Source: JALZCH01 sp036387135 (lineage in GTDB: Bacteria > Acidobacteriota > Blastocatellia > Pyrinomonadales > Pyrinomonadaceae). From it: a stretch of DNA of 64,000 bases. The stretch spans positions 1 to 64,000 of the forward strand of contig DASVUH010000036.1 in assembly GCA_036387135.1 (NCBI GenBank). Reading direction: 5' to 3'. This document shows, one piece after another, positions 9,032-17,348 of this stretch (position 1 is the stretch's first letter; each line of letters begins with the position of its first letter). The translations under genes and the position numbers were made by a program. Under the pieces are notes generated by a model that had not been told where the DNA came from, did not search any database, and worked only from the letters and a program-made list of their open reading frames with translations.

Positions 9032-9101
9032 TCGTGAATAATAAATCGTAAGTCGGGAATCGAGAAAAGCGGAGCGTTTGATTTAAAATCAAAATTTGAG
9101 A

Positions 9102-9341
9102 TTAAAGCTCGCTGCCGAGCAGTTTTGAGTTTTCGGTAACGTTTCGCATCCCGTACATCAAATTCCAGGAAACGATGTTGGCAAAAGAAAAAAGCTCGCG
9201 GACAAACGGCGAATCATCGTAAGTCAAAAGCCAGCGATGCGGGCATTTTTTCAGATTGGCGGCAAAACGCTCGTGGTATTTCGAGGGAAACCAGCTTGAA
9301 CAACTGCCGGTGAATTGCTCGAAGTGCAATTTTGGGCTTTA
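9102..9341 (-). pseudogene. C-terminal stump of a D12-class (Dam-like) DNA adenine methyltransferase
   Basis: About 75 codons remain. The pattern KYHERFA, RWLLTYDDSPFVRELF, then W-x-LMYGMRN and a KLLGSEL ending matches the C-terminal end of D12-class N6-adenine methyltransferases, where W-ILTYDD-P-I-ELY and an aromatic-YGMNN segment are characteristic. The SAM-binding FxGxG motif and the catalytic DPPY are absent, and a stop codon lies just upstream of the only available start (TTG). It is therefore a remnant without activity. A restriction-endonuclease-like domain is encoded 1.2 kb upstream on the same strand, so this may be the decayed half of a restriction-modification locus. Confidence 0.6.
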
Positions 9342-9417
9342 GCGTCAAGATTTAGAATGCAGCCTAATGCAATGCCAAAACAAAGATAGAATAAGAAGAT
9401 TTGTGAGACAGAGTTTT

Positions 9418-10275
9418 TCATGGACCAACAATCCTCCTATTTGGGTTTGATTCTTGCGAGTTAACCTTAGCTTTTTCTACTTCGTCTTTGAACTGTTGGT
9501 AGTCTTTACCATTATGCTTATCAAAAACCCACTCTGTTTGCGGGCGGCGAGTTAATTGTGAACCATCCAAAGCGAAAACTTTGTTCCCTTGTAATTCATA
9601 AGCGGTTAAAATATTGTAATTACCTAATTCTCCTTTAGTTAAAAAGAATAAATATTTTTTACCTTTCATTGGAGAACCTTGTCCGAGAGTGCCATAACGA
9701 GTGATTCGTCCGTCGGGGTACCTTACCCTTCCGCCGATTCTTTCTGTTACGATTGAATCATTTTTATTAACGGTAAGATTTGGACTTGTTTTTACAAGGT
9801 CTGTAACACGAACCGTAAATTCTGAGTAAACAATACCTTTGTCATTTGAGAGGTAAGCCGCTGAATCAGCTACTTTACCTTCAATAATAAGATTGCTTTC
9901 ATCAGCAGGTAAATCAGACATACCATGTCCAAACACAATGGACTCTGGCGAGGTGAAGGTCGGAGCAACAGTTAAAAACTTACGACCGTCGTACCGTGCG
10001 TTTTTCGCAATACGCTCACTGCGTACAGGTTCTGTATGTAACGAATTATAGTCAACGACAGGTGTTGCGGCGTCATCAAGTTCTTTTTTCGTTGGTTGTT
10101 TAAGCTCTTGATTTGCCGCAGGTGCGCCGCGTCTCAAAACCGTTGCTGTTTGCTTATTTTGCTGATTATTTTGCTGCGCTTGTCCCTTTTCATTAAAAAT
10201 TATGAAAAGAAAGCCAACCAAAACAAAACAAAAGATACAAATTAGCGAAAGCGCTAAAGGTTTACTCTTAAGCAT
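9418..10275 (-). CDS. Secreted or membrane-anchored protein of unknown function
   Basis: A 285-residue protein. The N-terminus has basic residues then a hydrophobic span (about residues 7-28), followed by a Gln/Asn-rich linker. The folded part carries strands such as LIIEGKVADSAAYLSND and a segment KKYLFFLTKGELGNYNILTAYE. This looks like an exported beta-rich domain, but I do not recognise the family. A good ribosome-binding site (AAAGGAAA) precedes ATG 10275 and a sigma70-like promoter lies at 10425-10453, so it is probably transcribed on its own between the methyltransferase stump and the VWA fusion gene. Confidence 0.6.
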   Translation of the reverse strand: MLKSKPLALSLICIFCFVLVGFLFIIFNEKGQAQQNNQQNKQTATVLRRGAPAANQELKQPTKKELDDAATPVVDYNSLHTEPVRSERIAKNARYDGRKFLTVAPTFTSPESIVFGHGMSDLPADESNLIIEGKVADSAAYLSNDKGIVYSEFTVRVTDLVKTSPNLTVNKNDSIVTERIGGRVRYPDGRITRYGTLGQGSPMKGKKYLFFLTKGELGNYNILTAYELQGNKVFALDGSQLTRRPQTEWVFDKHNGKDYQQFKDEVEKAKVNSQESNPNRRIVGP

Positions 10276-10424
10276 AGTTTTTCCTTTCTTTTGGAAATAT
10301 TTAGAGATTTAAGATTTTAAGCAGAATTGAAAACCAAAGTAAAAGATTTGAGTAATGAAAAAAATCTCTTTAATTGAGAACAATGACGCTTCGCCGTAAG
10401 GTTTAATAACTTCTACTTTAAAGA

Positions 10425-10453
10425 AATAAAGCATTGGATTTCAGACTTGTCAA
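10425..10453 (-). promoter_or_regulatory. Sigma70-like promoter upstream of the 9418-10275 gene
   Basis: Minus-strand TTGACA (10453-10448) is separated by 17 bases from TTTATT (10430-10425). It is placed 150 bases before the ATG at 10275. The -10 is only a partial match. Confidence 0.45.
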
Positions 10454-10496
10454 GAATAAGTCATAAAGAAGAATTAATTTTGAAGCTTTATCCGTT

Positions 10497-13457
10497 TCAT
10501 TTGTGTATTGTTGCTTGTTCAAGTTTAATCAGAAAACTGTTTTGTCTGGCTTCTGCAAAAACCTGATGCAAAATCTCGGCTTGTTTCGAGTCGAAACGAT
10601 TTGTTTCGATGAATTTAGCGAGTTCTTCGGGTTTGGCTTCCGACGTAATTACGCCCTGCATTTCATTGGCGGTCAGACGCAGAACGGGAACGAATTTGAC
10701 CGATTTGCCGCCGCGACGGACATCAATCAGATTGCGGTACAAAATCATTTTTATCAGCCCGTCTTTGATGTCGCTCGTGTGAGTCAATTTTCCGCGCTGG
10801 GTGTGTTTTGATTCGATTAAATACAAAACACCGTTTTCGTAAACGGCTTCGTCAACCGTCAGAAAATATTTGCCGCCGAGATAATCCGCGATTGTGATGC
10901 GGCTTTTCGTTTGCGTCGGCATTGTTTCTTTGGGTTGGTCGGCTTGAATTTCGCGCCGTTGCGCCTGCTGGGATTTTTGGCGGGAAAATTCAAGAAAATG
11001 CACGATGTCGCCCGTTAATTTGCGCTCGAAATTTTCAACTCCCGCCGCGTCGTGCATTTTAACGCCCAATGTTTCGGAGATTTTTTGATAAGCGGTTTTC
11101 GCCAGTTCGAGCGTTTGTTTTAAATTTTTCAGCTCGCGCAGATTCCACTCGAAAGCCGAAAGATTTGTCCGGCTCAGTTCTTTTAATTTCGTCTGGATAA
11201 ACTCGTTGTTAAATTGCTGCCCGATCAAACTGTCGGCACGTCGAGGACTTTTTTCCGCCCGGTCGTAATAACCCAAAACCGCGTAAACTTCCAAAAGATT
11301 TAAAAGCGAAAAAGTGTCCCAAGCTAAAAAATCGCGCTCGCCAGATTGTCCTTCGTCTTTTAAGACCGGAATCACAGCGGCGCGTTTTTGATGTGCGAGA
11401 GTGTTGTAAAGGCGTTCGTAAGGATAAGAGCGTGTGCGTTTCGGCGAAACCCAGCGGCTGACTGCTACTTTTTTATCGCCGTCGGTTAAGACAAATGCGG
11501 GCGGTGCGCGATTTACATCCAGAGTTTCAAGCGGAAGCTCGCGCAAATCTTCGGTCGCCAAAGGCTTATATTTTATTTGTTTGATTTCGCCCGTAATATT
11601 TGAATCCTGTAAGCGAGCGGGCGCAAAAGAAGTTTTTTGAAAAACGGCGGGCGCGGTTTCTTGCGTTTCGATTTCTATTTTGCGGCTTTGAAGGCGCGGC
11701 GGGACGGAGACGCTTGCACCGAGCCGGACAAAAGCGTTTTCGCGTTTGACAGTGACGCGCGGCGCGGCTTTGGATTTTGATTGGTAAGTCAAGGTGTAAG
11801 CCGTGCGAAGCTGCGCGACGACATCTTCGTAAACTTTCTGCAATTCTCCGATTTGGCGAATCGGGAAATAAACGCCGCCGGAAATTTCGGCGAGTCTTTT
11901 GGCTTCTTCTTCGGCTTTCGTCGTCAGAGTCAAATAACGATTTCTGAGCGGATCAATAGTTTGAGTTGATTCTTGAACGTTTGCCGCCGGAATCAAGCCC
12001 GAAGGCACGTAAAGCGGATAAATGAGCGCGCCGGATTCTTCGATTGCGCCGAGCAGCGATTCAAACGGAATAAATGAGCGCGTGTCGTCGCCGTCGGAAA
12101 GAATCACAATCGCCGTCCGCTCGCCGCGCAGCGGTTTTAAAGTATCAACGAGCGTAAACGCGAGCGCGTCGTAAAGCGCCGTGCCGCCGCCCGCGTCGAA
12201 TGTGTCGAGCGAATCGGAAAGAGCACGTTTATTGCCGGAAAAATTCGATAAAACCTGCACATCGTCGCGGAAAGTGATGATGGCGAGACTGTCTTGCGGG
12301 CTGATGGTGTTGATAAAATTGCGCGCGGCTTTGCGGATAAAATCAATGCGCTCTTCGACGCTGCCCGAAACATCGAGCAACAGAACGAGATTAAAAGGCG
12401 TTGCGGTTGACTGCAAATCGAGAACTTCGCGTTCAGCGCCCGCTTCAAAAATTGCGAAATCCTGTTTTGATAAACCGTTGACGGCGCGCCCGTTTTTGTC
12501 CGTGACGCTGACGTTTAATCGTCGTGCCGAATCCGAAGCGTTGGCGGGTGCATCCGGCGAATTCGGGCGTTTGACGATTGTCGGCTCGCTGCGAAACGGC
12601 GGCAGAGTTTTCGCATAATCGCCGAATCTTCGCGGGCTGACTTTGCGAATCGCATCGGTCAAAACCCGGTCGCCGCTTTGAATGATTGTTTTCGCGGCTC
12701 TCGTCAACTCGCGGTCGCGCAAATCCGAAGGGACTTCCGAAGGCGGGACGTTCAACAGAATCACTCCGCGCGCAGTCGTAAAATTCAACGAGATTAAGCG
12801 GTTTTCGGTCTTCGGTTTTCTGTCTTCACTTTTTTTCTTTTTTTCTTTTTTGTCCGGTGCCGGTTGCGCCTCGCCGGTTGGTTCTTCTGTTTCATCGGAT
12901 TCTTCCGACTTTGGACTTTTTTTATCGGGTTCGTTTAATTCGCCTTTGACAGAGAATTTGCCGCCTGCTTTTTCTTTGACTTCGGCAAGTGTCAAATCGC
13001 TCAACAACAGCGGGCGTCTTTCCGTCCAGAGAAAGTTGTATTTGATTGCTTCGGTTGGAACTTCGGCGTAAATAGTGCCGGTTTCGGTTGTGACATCCGC
13101 CGATTCGAGATTTCCGCCGACTTCGACCGCGCCGTCTTTGCCGATGATTTTCAGCCGCGTCCGCTCCGGCACGCGCAGAGTCAAATCAATGCGCCGCGCC
13201 GTTTCGCCGACTGTTATTGAAAGCACGCCTCGTTCGCTTTTTACAGTGACATCGGTTTCCGAAACCGGAGAATTCGGCGAGTCAGCGGTCAAAAGAATTT
13301 TGTCGCCCGTTTCTTCGGCGACGACGCGAATTGTTCCGCGCGTGTTCGTAATCGCAAGCTGCAGTCGAGCGCCGGTCGGAATCTCGCGCGAAATGCCTTG
13401 CGCCGCGGCGAAAGAGCAAAATAAAACGGTGAGAAATAATACTACTGCAAATCTCAT
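10497..13457 (-). CDS. Secreted VWA-domain protein fused to a PD-(D/E)XK restriction-endonuclease-like C-terminus
   Basis: A 986-residue uninterrupted frame with two unrelated halves. Residues 1-20 are a signal peptide (LFLTVLFCSFAAAQ). Residues 25-135 look like a DUF4097-type beta-helix. Residues 165-220 are a Lys/Glu-rich linker. Residues 313-585 are a VWFA-related domain of the acidobacterial type with an intact MIDAS (DVSGS, 362-366). Such proteins normally end near residue 585. Here another 400 residues follow: SRWVSPKRTRSYPYERLYNT (667-686), VIPVLKDEG, FLAWDTFSLLNLLEVY, and a C-terminal D869...E882-S-K884 that fits a PD-(D/E)XK nuclease centre. I read the second half as a type II restriction-endonuclease-like protein (family resemblance from memory). 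A methyltransferase stump lies downstream. Confidence 0.7.
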   Translation of the reverse strand: MRFAVVLFLTVLFCSFAAAQGISREIPTGARLQLAITNTRGTIRVVAEETGDKILLTADSPNSPVSETDVTVKSERGVLSITVGETARRIDLTLRVPERTRLKIIGKDGAVEVGGNLESADVTTETGTIYAEVPTEAIKYNFLWTERRPLLLSDLTLAEVKEKAGGKFSVKGELNEPDKKSPKSEESDETEEPTGEAQPAPDKKEKKKKSEDRKPKTENRLISLNFTTARGVILLNVPPSEVPSDLRDRELTRAAKTIIQSGDRVLTDAIRKVSPRRFGDYAKTLPPFRSEPTIVKRPNSPDAPANASDSARRLNVSVTDKNGRAVNGLSKQDFAIFEAGAEREVLDLQSTATPFNLVLLLDVSGSVEERIDFIRKAARNFINTISPQDSLAIITFRDDVQVLSNFSGNKRALSDSLDTFDAGGGTALYDALAFTLVDTLKPLRGERTAIVILSDGDDTRSFIPFESLLGAIEESGALIYPLYVPSGLIPAANVQESTQTIDPLRNRYLTLTTKAEEEAKRLAEISGGVYFPIRQIGELQKVYEDVVAQLRTAYTLTYQSKSKAAPRVTVKRENAFVRLGASVSVPPRLQSRKIEIETQETAPAVFQKTSFAPARLQDSNITGEIKQIKYKPLATEDLRELPLETLDVNRAPPAFVLTDGDKKVAVSRWVSPKRTRSYPYERLYNTLAHQKRAAVIPVLKDEGQSGERDFLAWDTFSLLNLLEVYAVLGYYDRAEKSPRRADSLIGQQFNNEFIQTKLKELSRTNLSAFEWNLRELKNLKQTLELAKTAYQKISETLGVKMHDAAGVENFERKLTGDIVHFLEFSRQKSQQAQRREIQADQPKETMPTQTKSRITIADYLGGKYFLTVDEAVYENGVLYLIESKHTQRGKLTHTSDIKDGLIKMILYRNLIDVRRGGKSVKFVPVLRLTANEMQGVITSEAKPEELAKFIETNRFDSKQAEILHQVFAEARQNSFLIKLEQATIHK

Positions 13458-13474
13458 TTTTTAAGAGTTTAGCA

Positions 13475-13564
13475 AGTCCGGCGAGTCTAGTGAGTCTGGC
13501 GAGTCAATTTGAATTTGTTTCTTTTGACTCGCTAGACTCTCGACTCTCCAGACTCTCTAGACTG
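13475..13564. repeat. Intergenic palindrome built of GAGTCnnnn units
   Basis: Left arm 13475-13505 carries GAGTC every 9 bases (cGGCGAGTC, TAGTGAGTC, TGGCGAGTC); the right arm 13525-13564 is its imperfect inverse. The right arm enters the kinase gene and encodes its last residues (KQSRESGESRV), so the kinase C-terminus is partly repeat-derived. Confidence 0.75.
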
Positions 13565-15841
13565 TTTCGTATTGCGGCTCGTATGGCGACCGGATTGCGC
13601 GAGCTTTTCGCGCAAACGAAGCTGCCAGCGTTTTTGCGTGCGGTCGTTTTCTTCAAATTCGGTGAGCAATTCGCCCAATCCTTCGCCGCCCGCTTGTCTC
13701 GATTTTAAGTATAAAAGACCCGTAATCACCGACGTTAGCGAGCTGAGGAGAACCAGAATCGGAAACCACAAGATTTGAAAAATCGCTTCGTAAACCGTTT
13801 CCTGAAAAGATTTTTTCAGCTTTTTGTCCTCTTCGGTTTCCGGCTCTACAGGGGCAGGTTGAACGGTTTTGTTTTGCTCTTCTTTGTTTTGCACTTCAAA
13901 ATCGTTTCCTATTGAAACTTTGCTGTTATTGCGCAGGCGAATATTAACGCCTGAAGCCGTTTTTTCAACAACGAAAATGTCATTTGACTTCATCATCGCC
14001 GAAACGAAAAGCGCCAAAGCCCCCGATAACAGGAGAGGCGCGAAAAACGACAGCGAAAATGCGGCGACCGTTGTGCTGAGCGAGCGGCGAACAAGCTTAG
14101 AAGAACGCCGCAATGCCTGGCGACCGCGCAGGTTTTCCATCGCCACGACGGGTGAGACTAGATAAAAAAGCACGAAAACGCCGACTCCCAGCGAAAAACC
14201 GAGAAGCAAAACAGCAATCGAAAGAAACGATAAAACGCCTGTAGCAGCAGCGCCCCAATTAACCGAGACGCTGAAGCCGAGCAAAATCGAGCCTGGAATT
14301 ATCCCGATAATAAGAGCTGAAAATGCAATTAACGTAGTGATGGTAACCGTTCCCGCGAAACCGCGCCATCTGGTTTTCGCCGCCGACAGAGCCTTTTTCC
14401 AATTGACCGGACGCAGCGGTACGGCTAAAAGCTGGGCGACGATCCACGTCGTCACGCCGAGCAGAATTGATGCGAAAAAGATGTTGACGAAAATTGAGGA
14501 AAATCCCAAAATGACTGAGAAAATGCCTGCTGCCGTTGAGGAAATGACGTTTTCGAAACGCAAAAAATTAATCGTAACCCGCGAAAAAGTAACCAGAAAG
14601 CCCGGCAATTGAAGCAGCAGGGAGAGCCACAAAAACGTCGGTAAATGCTCGCTGTAAATCACGAGCGCGCGGCGCAGCAGCATACCGATGCCTTCGCTCG
14701 ACGCGCGCAGCTTGCTCGAAAAATCAATTGCCGATGCCGGGCGCTCGTCCGCCCGTTTAGCAAGCGCCGAATGAATCGTCCGTTTTACCCGGCGACGCAG
14801 TTTTTTTGTTTCGAGCGGCGGCGGTTCCGTTTCCTGATGCGCCTTGATAACTTCGGTAAAATTGCCCGTAAAAGGCGTCGAGCCGGAAAGCATTTGATAT
14901 GCGATAACGCCGAGACTGTAAACGTCGGCTCGCGGGTCGAGCCGCTCGCCGCGACATTGTTCCGGCGACATATAAAGCGGCGTTCCCAAAACCGCGCCGA
15001 CGCGCGTTAAAGCCGATGACGAGCTGCCGACAGTTCTATTTTCGGCAGCAATCGGCGCGGACAAAAGCTGCGTCGCAACTGCTTCCTGATTTGTCGCCGC
15101 GCCGCCGTTATTTTCGACAACAGTCGCCCGCGACGACTGAAAAATTGCTGTTGCGCCCTCATCTGAATTTTGAATTTCAAAATTTAAGGTCGAGCCTTCG
15201 TCAATTTCGGTTGTTAAATTCGCAGAAAGCGCGACGGTCGCGCCTTCCAAATCAACCGACTGAGAAGAAAGACTTTGAACTTTAAACTTTGAACTTTGAG
15301 CTTCCTCTTCGTCTTCGCTCATCGGCTCTTCGAGCTTGGCGATGCCGAAGTCGAGAACTTTGACGGTATAGCCGCCGCGCGAGTTAGGTTCGAGCCAGAT
15401 GTTGTCGGGTTTTAAATCGCGGTGAATAATGCCTTGCCGGTGCGCTTCGGCGACCGCCGAGCAGGTTTGCTCCAAAATATCGAGCGTCCACGAAAGCGGC
15501 AGGCTTTTTTCTTCCTCCAGAACTTCGCCCAGCGTGCAGCCGTCGAGATATTCCATCACGAGATAAGCGACGCGCCCCAGCTCGGTTTCGGCTAAACCGA
15601 AATCGGTCACGTCAACGACGTTCGGATGACGCAGGCGACCGGCGGCGCGGGCTTCGCGGCGAAAACGCTCGACAAATTCTTCGCGGCGCATAAATTCGGG
15701 CGCGATAACTTTCAGAGCGACGGCGCGCTCCGTCCCTTCGTGCAATGCAAGATACACTGCGCCCATACCGCCGCGCCCTATTTCGCGTTCGATTCTGTAT
15801 TTGCCGTCGAGCGTTTGTCCGATTAAATTTGCCGCGTTCAT
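13532..15841 (-). CDS. Membrane serine/threonine protein kinase with an oversized activation loop
   Basis: A 769-residue Hanks-type kinase. Visible motifs are the Gly loop GRGGMGAVY (22-30), K44, HRDLKPDN (140-147), DFG (164-166), MSPEQ (291-295) and DPRADVYSLG (302-311). The DFG-to-SPE distance is 126 residues instead of about 30; the extra 110 residues are Ser/Glu/Thr-rich and contain a heptamer-repeat product (residues 181-193). After the kinase come a linker and about six hydrophobic segments (residues 400-640), a soluble loop and a final span near 700. The N-terminal kinase is cytoplasmic. Its substrates are unknown. The gene follows the VWA fusion gene's start on the same strand with a palindrome between them. 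Confidence 0.9.
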   Translation of the reverse strand: MNAANLIGQTLDGKYRIEREIGRGGMGAVYLALHEGTERAVALKVIAPEFMRREEFVERFRREARAAGRLRHPNVVDVTDFGLAETELGRVAYLVMEYLDGCTLGEVLEEEKSLPLSWTLDILEQTCSAVAEAHRQGIIHRDLKPDNIWLEPNSRGGYTVKVLDFGIAKLEEPMSEDEEEAQSSKFKVQSLSSQSVDLEGATVALSANLTTEIDEGSTLNFEIQNSDEGATAIFQSSRATVVENNGGAATNQEAVATQLLSAPIAAENRTVGSSSSALTRVGAVLGTPLYMSPEQCRGERLDPRADVYSLGVIAYQMLSGSTPFTGNFTEVIKAHQETEPPPLETKKLRRRVKRTIHSALAKRADERPASAIDFSSKLRASSEGIGMLLRRALVIYSEHLPTFLWLSLLLQLPGFLVTFSRVTINFLRFENVISSTAAGIFSVILGFSSIFVNIFFASILLGVTTWIVAQLLAVPLRPVNWKKALSAAKTRWRGFAGTVTITTLIAFSALIIGIIPGSILLGFSVSVNWGAAATGVLSFLSIAVLLLGFSLGVGVFVLFYLVSPVVAMENLRGRQALRRSSKLVRRSLSTTVAAFSLSFFAPLLLSGALALFVSAMMKSNDIFVVEKTASGVNIRLRNNSKVSIGNDFEVQNKEEQNKTVQPAPVEPETEEDKKLKKSFQETVYEAIFQILWFPILVLLSSLTSVITGLLYLKSRQAGGEGLGELLTEFEENDRTQKRWQLRLREKLAQSGRHTSRNTKQSRESGESRV
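15269..15301. repeat. Heptamer tandem repeat inside the kinase coding sequence
   Basis: On the minus strand TCAAAGT, TCAAAGT, TTAAAGT, TCAAAGT follow one another, a perfect 7-base period. Because 7 is not a multiple of 3 the encoded peptide (SSKFKVQSL) is not itself repetitive, but the frame stays open. The same type of 7-base unit is seen in intergenic repeats of this window. Confidence 0.85.
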
Positions 15842-16030
15842 TTGTTCAAATCGGTCGTTTATCTTTGGCTGGTCTTAAGGAACTTTAACCGAAAATCGCA
15901 TTTCGAGCCAAACCGCCAGCCGAAATTAACATCGTAAACCGAACGCCGAAACGCGAAAACGGTTTCGGTAAAATTTACAACGTGAGCTAAATTTGCTACT
16001 TTCAAAACTTTGGTACGGAGACGAATCCGA

Positions 16031-17266
16031 ATGAATCTGAAACTAACTCGCCTGCATTTGCTCGATAAATCGAACGATTTCGCGCGAGATTTCAAATCCG
16101 GCGTTTCACTGCATTGTCATACGCAGCATTCGCGCGAAATGTTGGATTTTATTCCGCATTACGCCGCGCAAATCCCGATTGTCAAGAATTTTTGGGAGCG
16201 CGAGCGCAAAAGTTACTTTGAGCGTAATGGAAGAGAAATTGATTTTTCAGTAGGTTACTGGACGCCGCCGCTTGCCGCCGAGGAAGTTTTTAATCTCGAA
16301 CGCGGGCAAATCAACCGAATCGGACTGGAAGCAATCATTTCTTTAACCGATCACGACGAAATTTCGGCAAACAAAATTGTTCGCGGCGAAATCGGAAACG
16401 CCGAAAATGCGCCGATTTCGCTTGAATGGACGGTTCCGTTTGACGGCGGCTTTTTCCACGTCGGCGTTCATAATCTGCCGGAACAACGAGCCGACGCGAT
16501 TACGAAAGATTTATTGGATTTTACGTTTGCCGGAAAACGCGGTTTGATTTACGGCGAAAATCGCCTTGATGAATTATTCGGGCTTTTAAATGAAATCCCC
16601 GAAGTCTTGGTGATTTTAAATCATCCGCTCTGGGACATCGAATTGTTCGGCAAAGAGCGACACCGAGTTTTGCTCAATGGTTTTCTCGAAAAACACGGAC
16701 GCTGGATTCACGCTTTTGAAATCAACGGTTTCCGCAAATGGTCGGAAAATAAAGCCGTTTTGGAAATGGCTGACCAGCTCGGTTATCCGGTTGTGTCGGG
16801 CGGCGACCGACACGGCTGTCAGTGCAATTCGGTGGTTAATCTGACGACCGTTAAAACTTTCGGCGAATTTGCCGAGCAAATTCGGTTTGACAAACGCAGC
16901 GAAGTAATTTTGATGCCGCATTATCGCCAGCCGCTCAATTGGCGGCAGCTTCAATCTTTCGCCGAGATTTTGCAAAATTATCCGGAATTCGGCGCCGAGC
17001 GCAAGCATTGGCAAAACCGCGTGTACGCGAAAATTGACGAGCGCGGCACCAAACCTTTGTCGTTTTTCTGGGATCGCGGCGGACCGCGCTGGTTAAAAAT
17101 GGCGACTTGGACGCTCGCGGCATTCGGCAGCCGCGCATCGCGCCCGGCGTTCGGTTTGATGGTAAAACGTAAAGACCGCTTGCCGAAATCATTTAACGCT
17201 CCGGCTTTAGCGACAACGAGCGAAGAAGAACAGATATTGTCGGATTTGTCGTCCGACGCAGTTTAA
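16031..17266 (+). CDS. PHP-superfamily metal-dependent hydrolase
   Basis: A 411-residue protein starting at ATG 16031, with GGAG 10 bases upstream; a TTG 21 bases earlier is less likely. The N-terminal motif SLHCHTQHS, then ISLTDHDEIS and later HVGVHNLP, LNHPLWD and GGDRHG give the His/Asp set of a PHP-type metal centre, as in polymerase/histidinol-phosphatase and phosphoesterase enzymes. The last 100 residues are a basic extension (PRWLKMATWTLAAFGSR). It heads a plus-strand run of two glycosyltransferases, a membrane protein and an ABC permease, so the substrate may be a phosphorylated sugar or lipid intermediate. That substrate is an inference; the superfamily call is firm. Confidence 0.78.
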   Translation: MNLKLTRLHLLDKSNDFARDFKSGVSLHCHTQHSREMLDFIPHYAAQIPIVKNFWERERKSYFERNGREIDFSVGYWTPPLAAEEVFNLERGQINRIGLEAIISLTDHDEISANKIVRGEIGNAENAPISLEWTVPFDGGFFHVGVHNLPEQRADAITKDLLDFTFAGKRGLIYGENRLDELFGLLNEIPEVLVILNHPLWDIELFGKERHRVLLNGFLEKHGRWIHAFEINGFRKWSENKAVLEMADQLGYPVVSGGDRHGCQCNSVVNLTTVKTFGEFAEQIRFDKRSEVILMPHYRQPLNWRQLQSFAEILQNYPEFGAERKHWQNRVYAKIDERGTKPLSFFWDRGGPRWLKMATWTLAAFGSRASRPAFGLMVKRKDRLPKSFNAPALATTSEEEQILSDLSSDAV

Positions 17267-17278
17267 ATAAGACAAGGA

Positions 17279-17342
17279 GAAGAGGAGAAAAGGAGAAGAG
17301 GAGTTTTGTTTACTTTCCTCTGCTCCCCTTCTCCTCTTCTTT
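17279..17342. repeat. Intergenic palindrome, GGAGAAGAGGAGAA type
   Basis: A purine-rich left arm (17279-17303) and pyrimidine-rich right arm (17316-17342) pair imperfectly. It lies between the PHP gene and the first GT4 gene and ends seven bases before the TTG start. Confidence 0.75.
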
Positions 17343-17348
17343 TAAATT

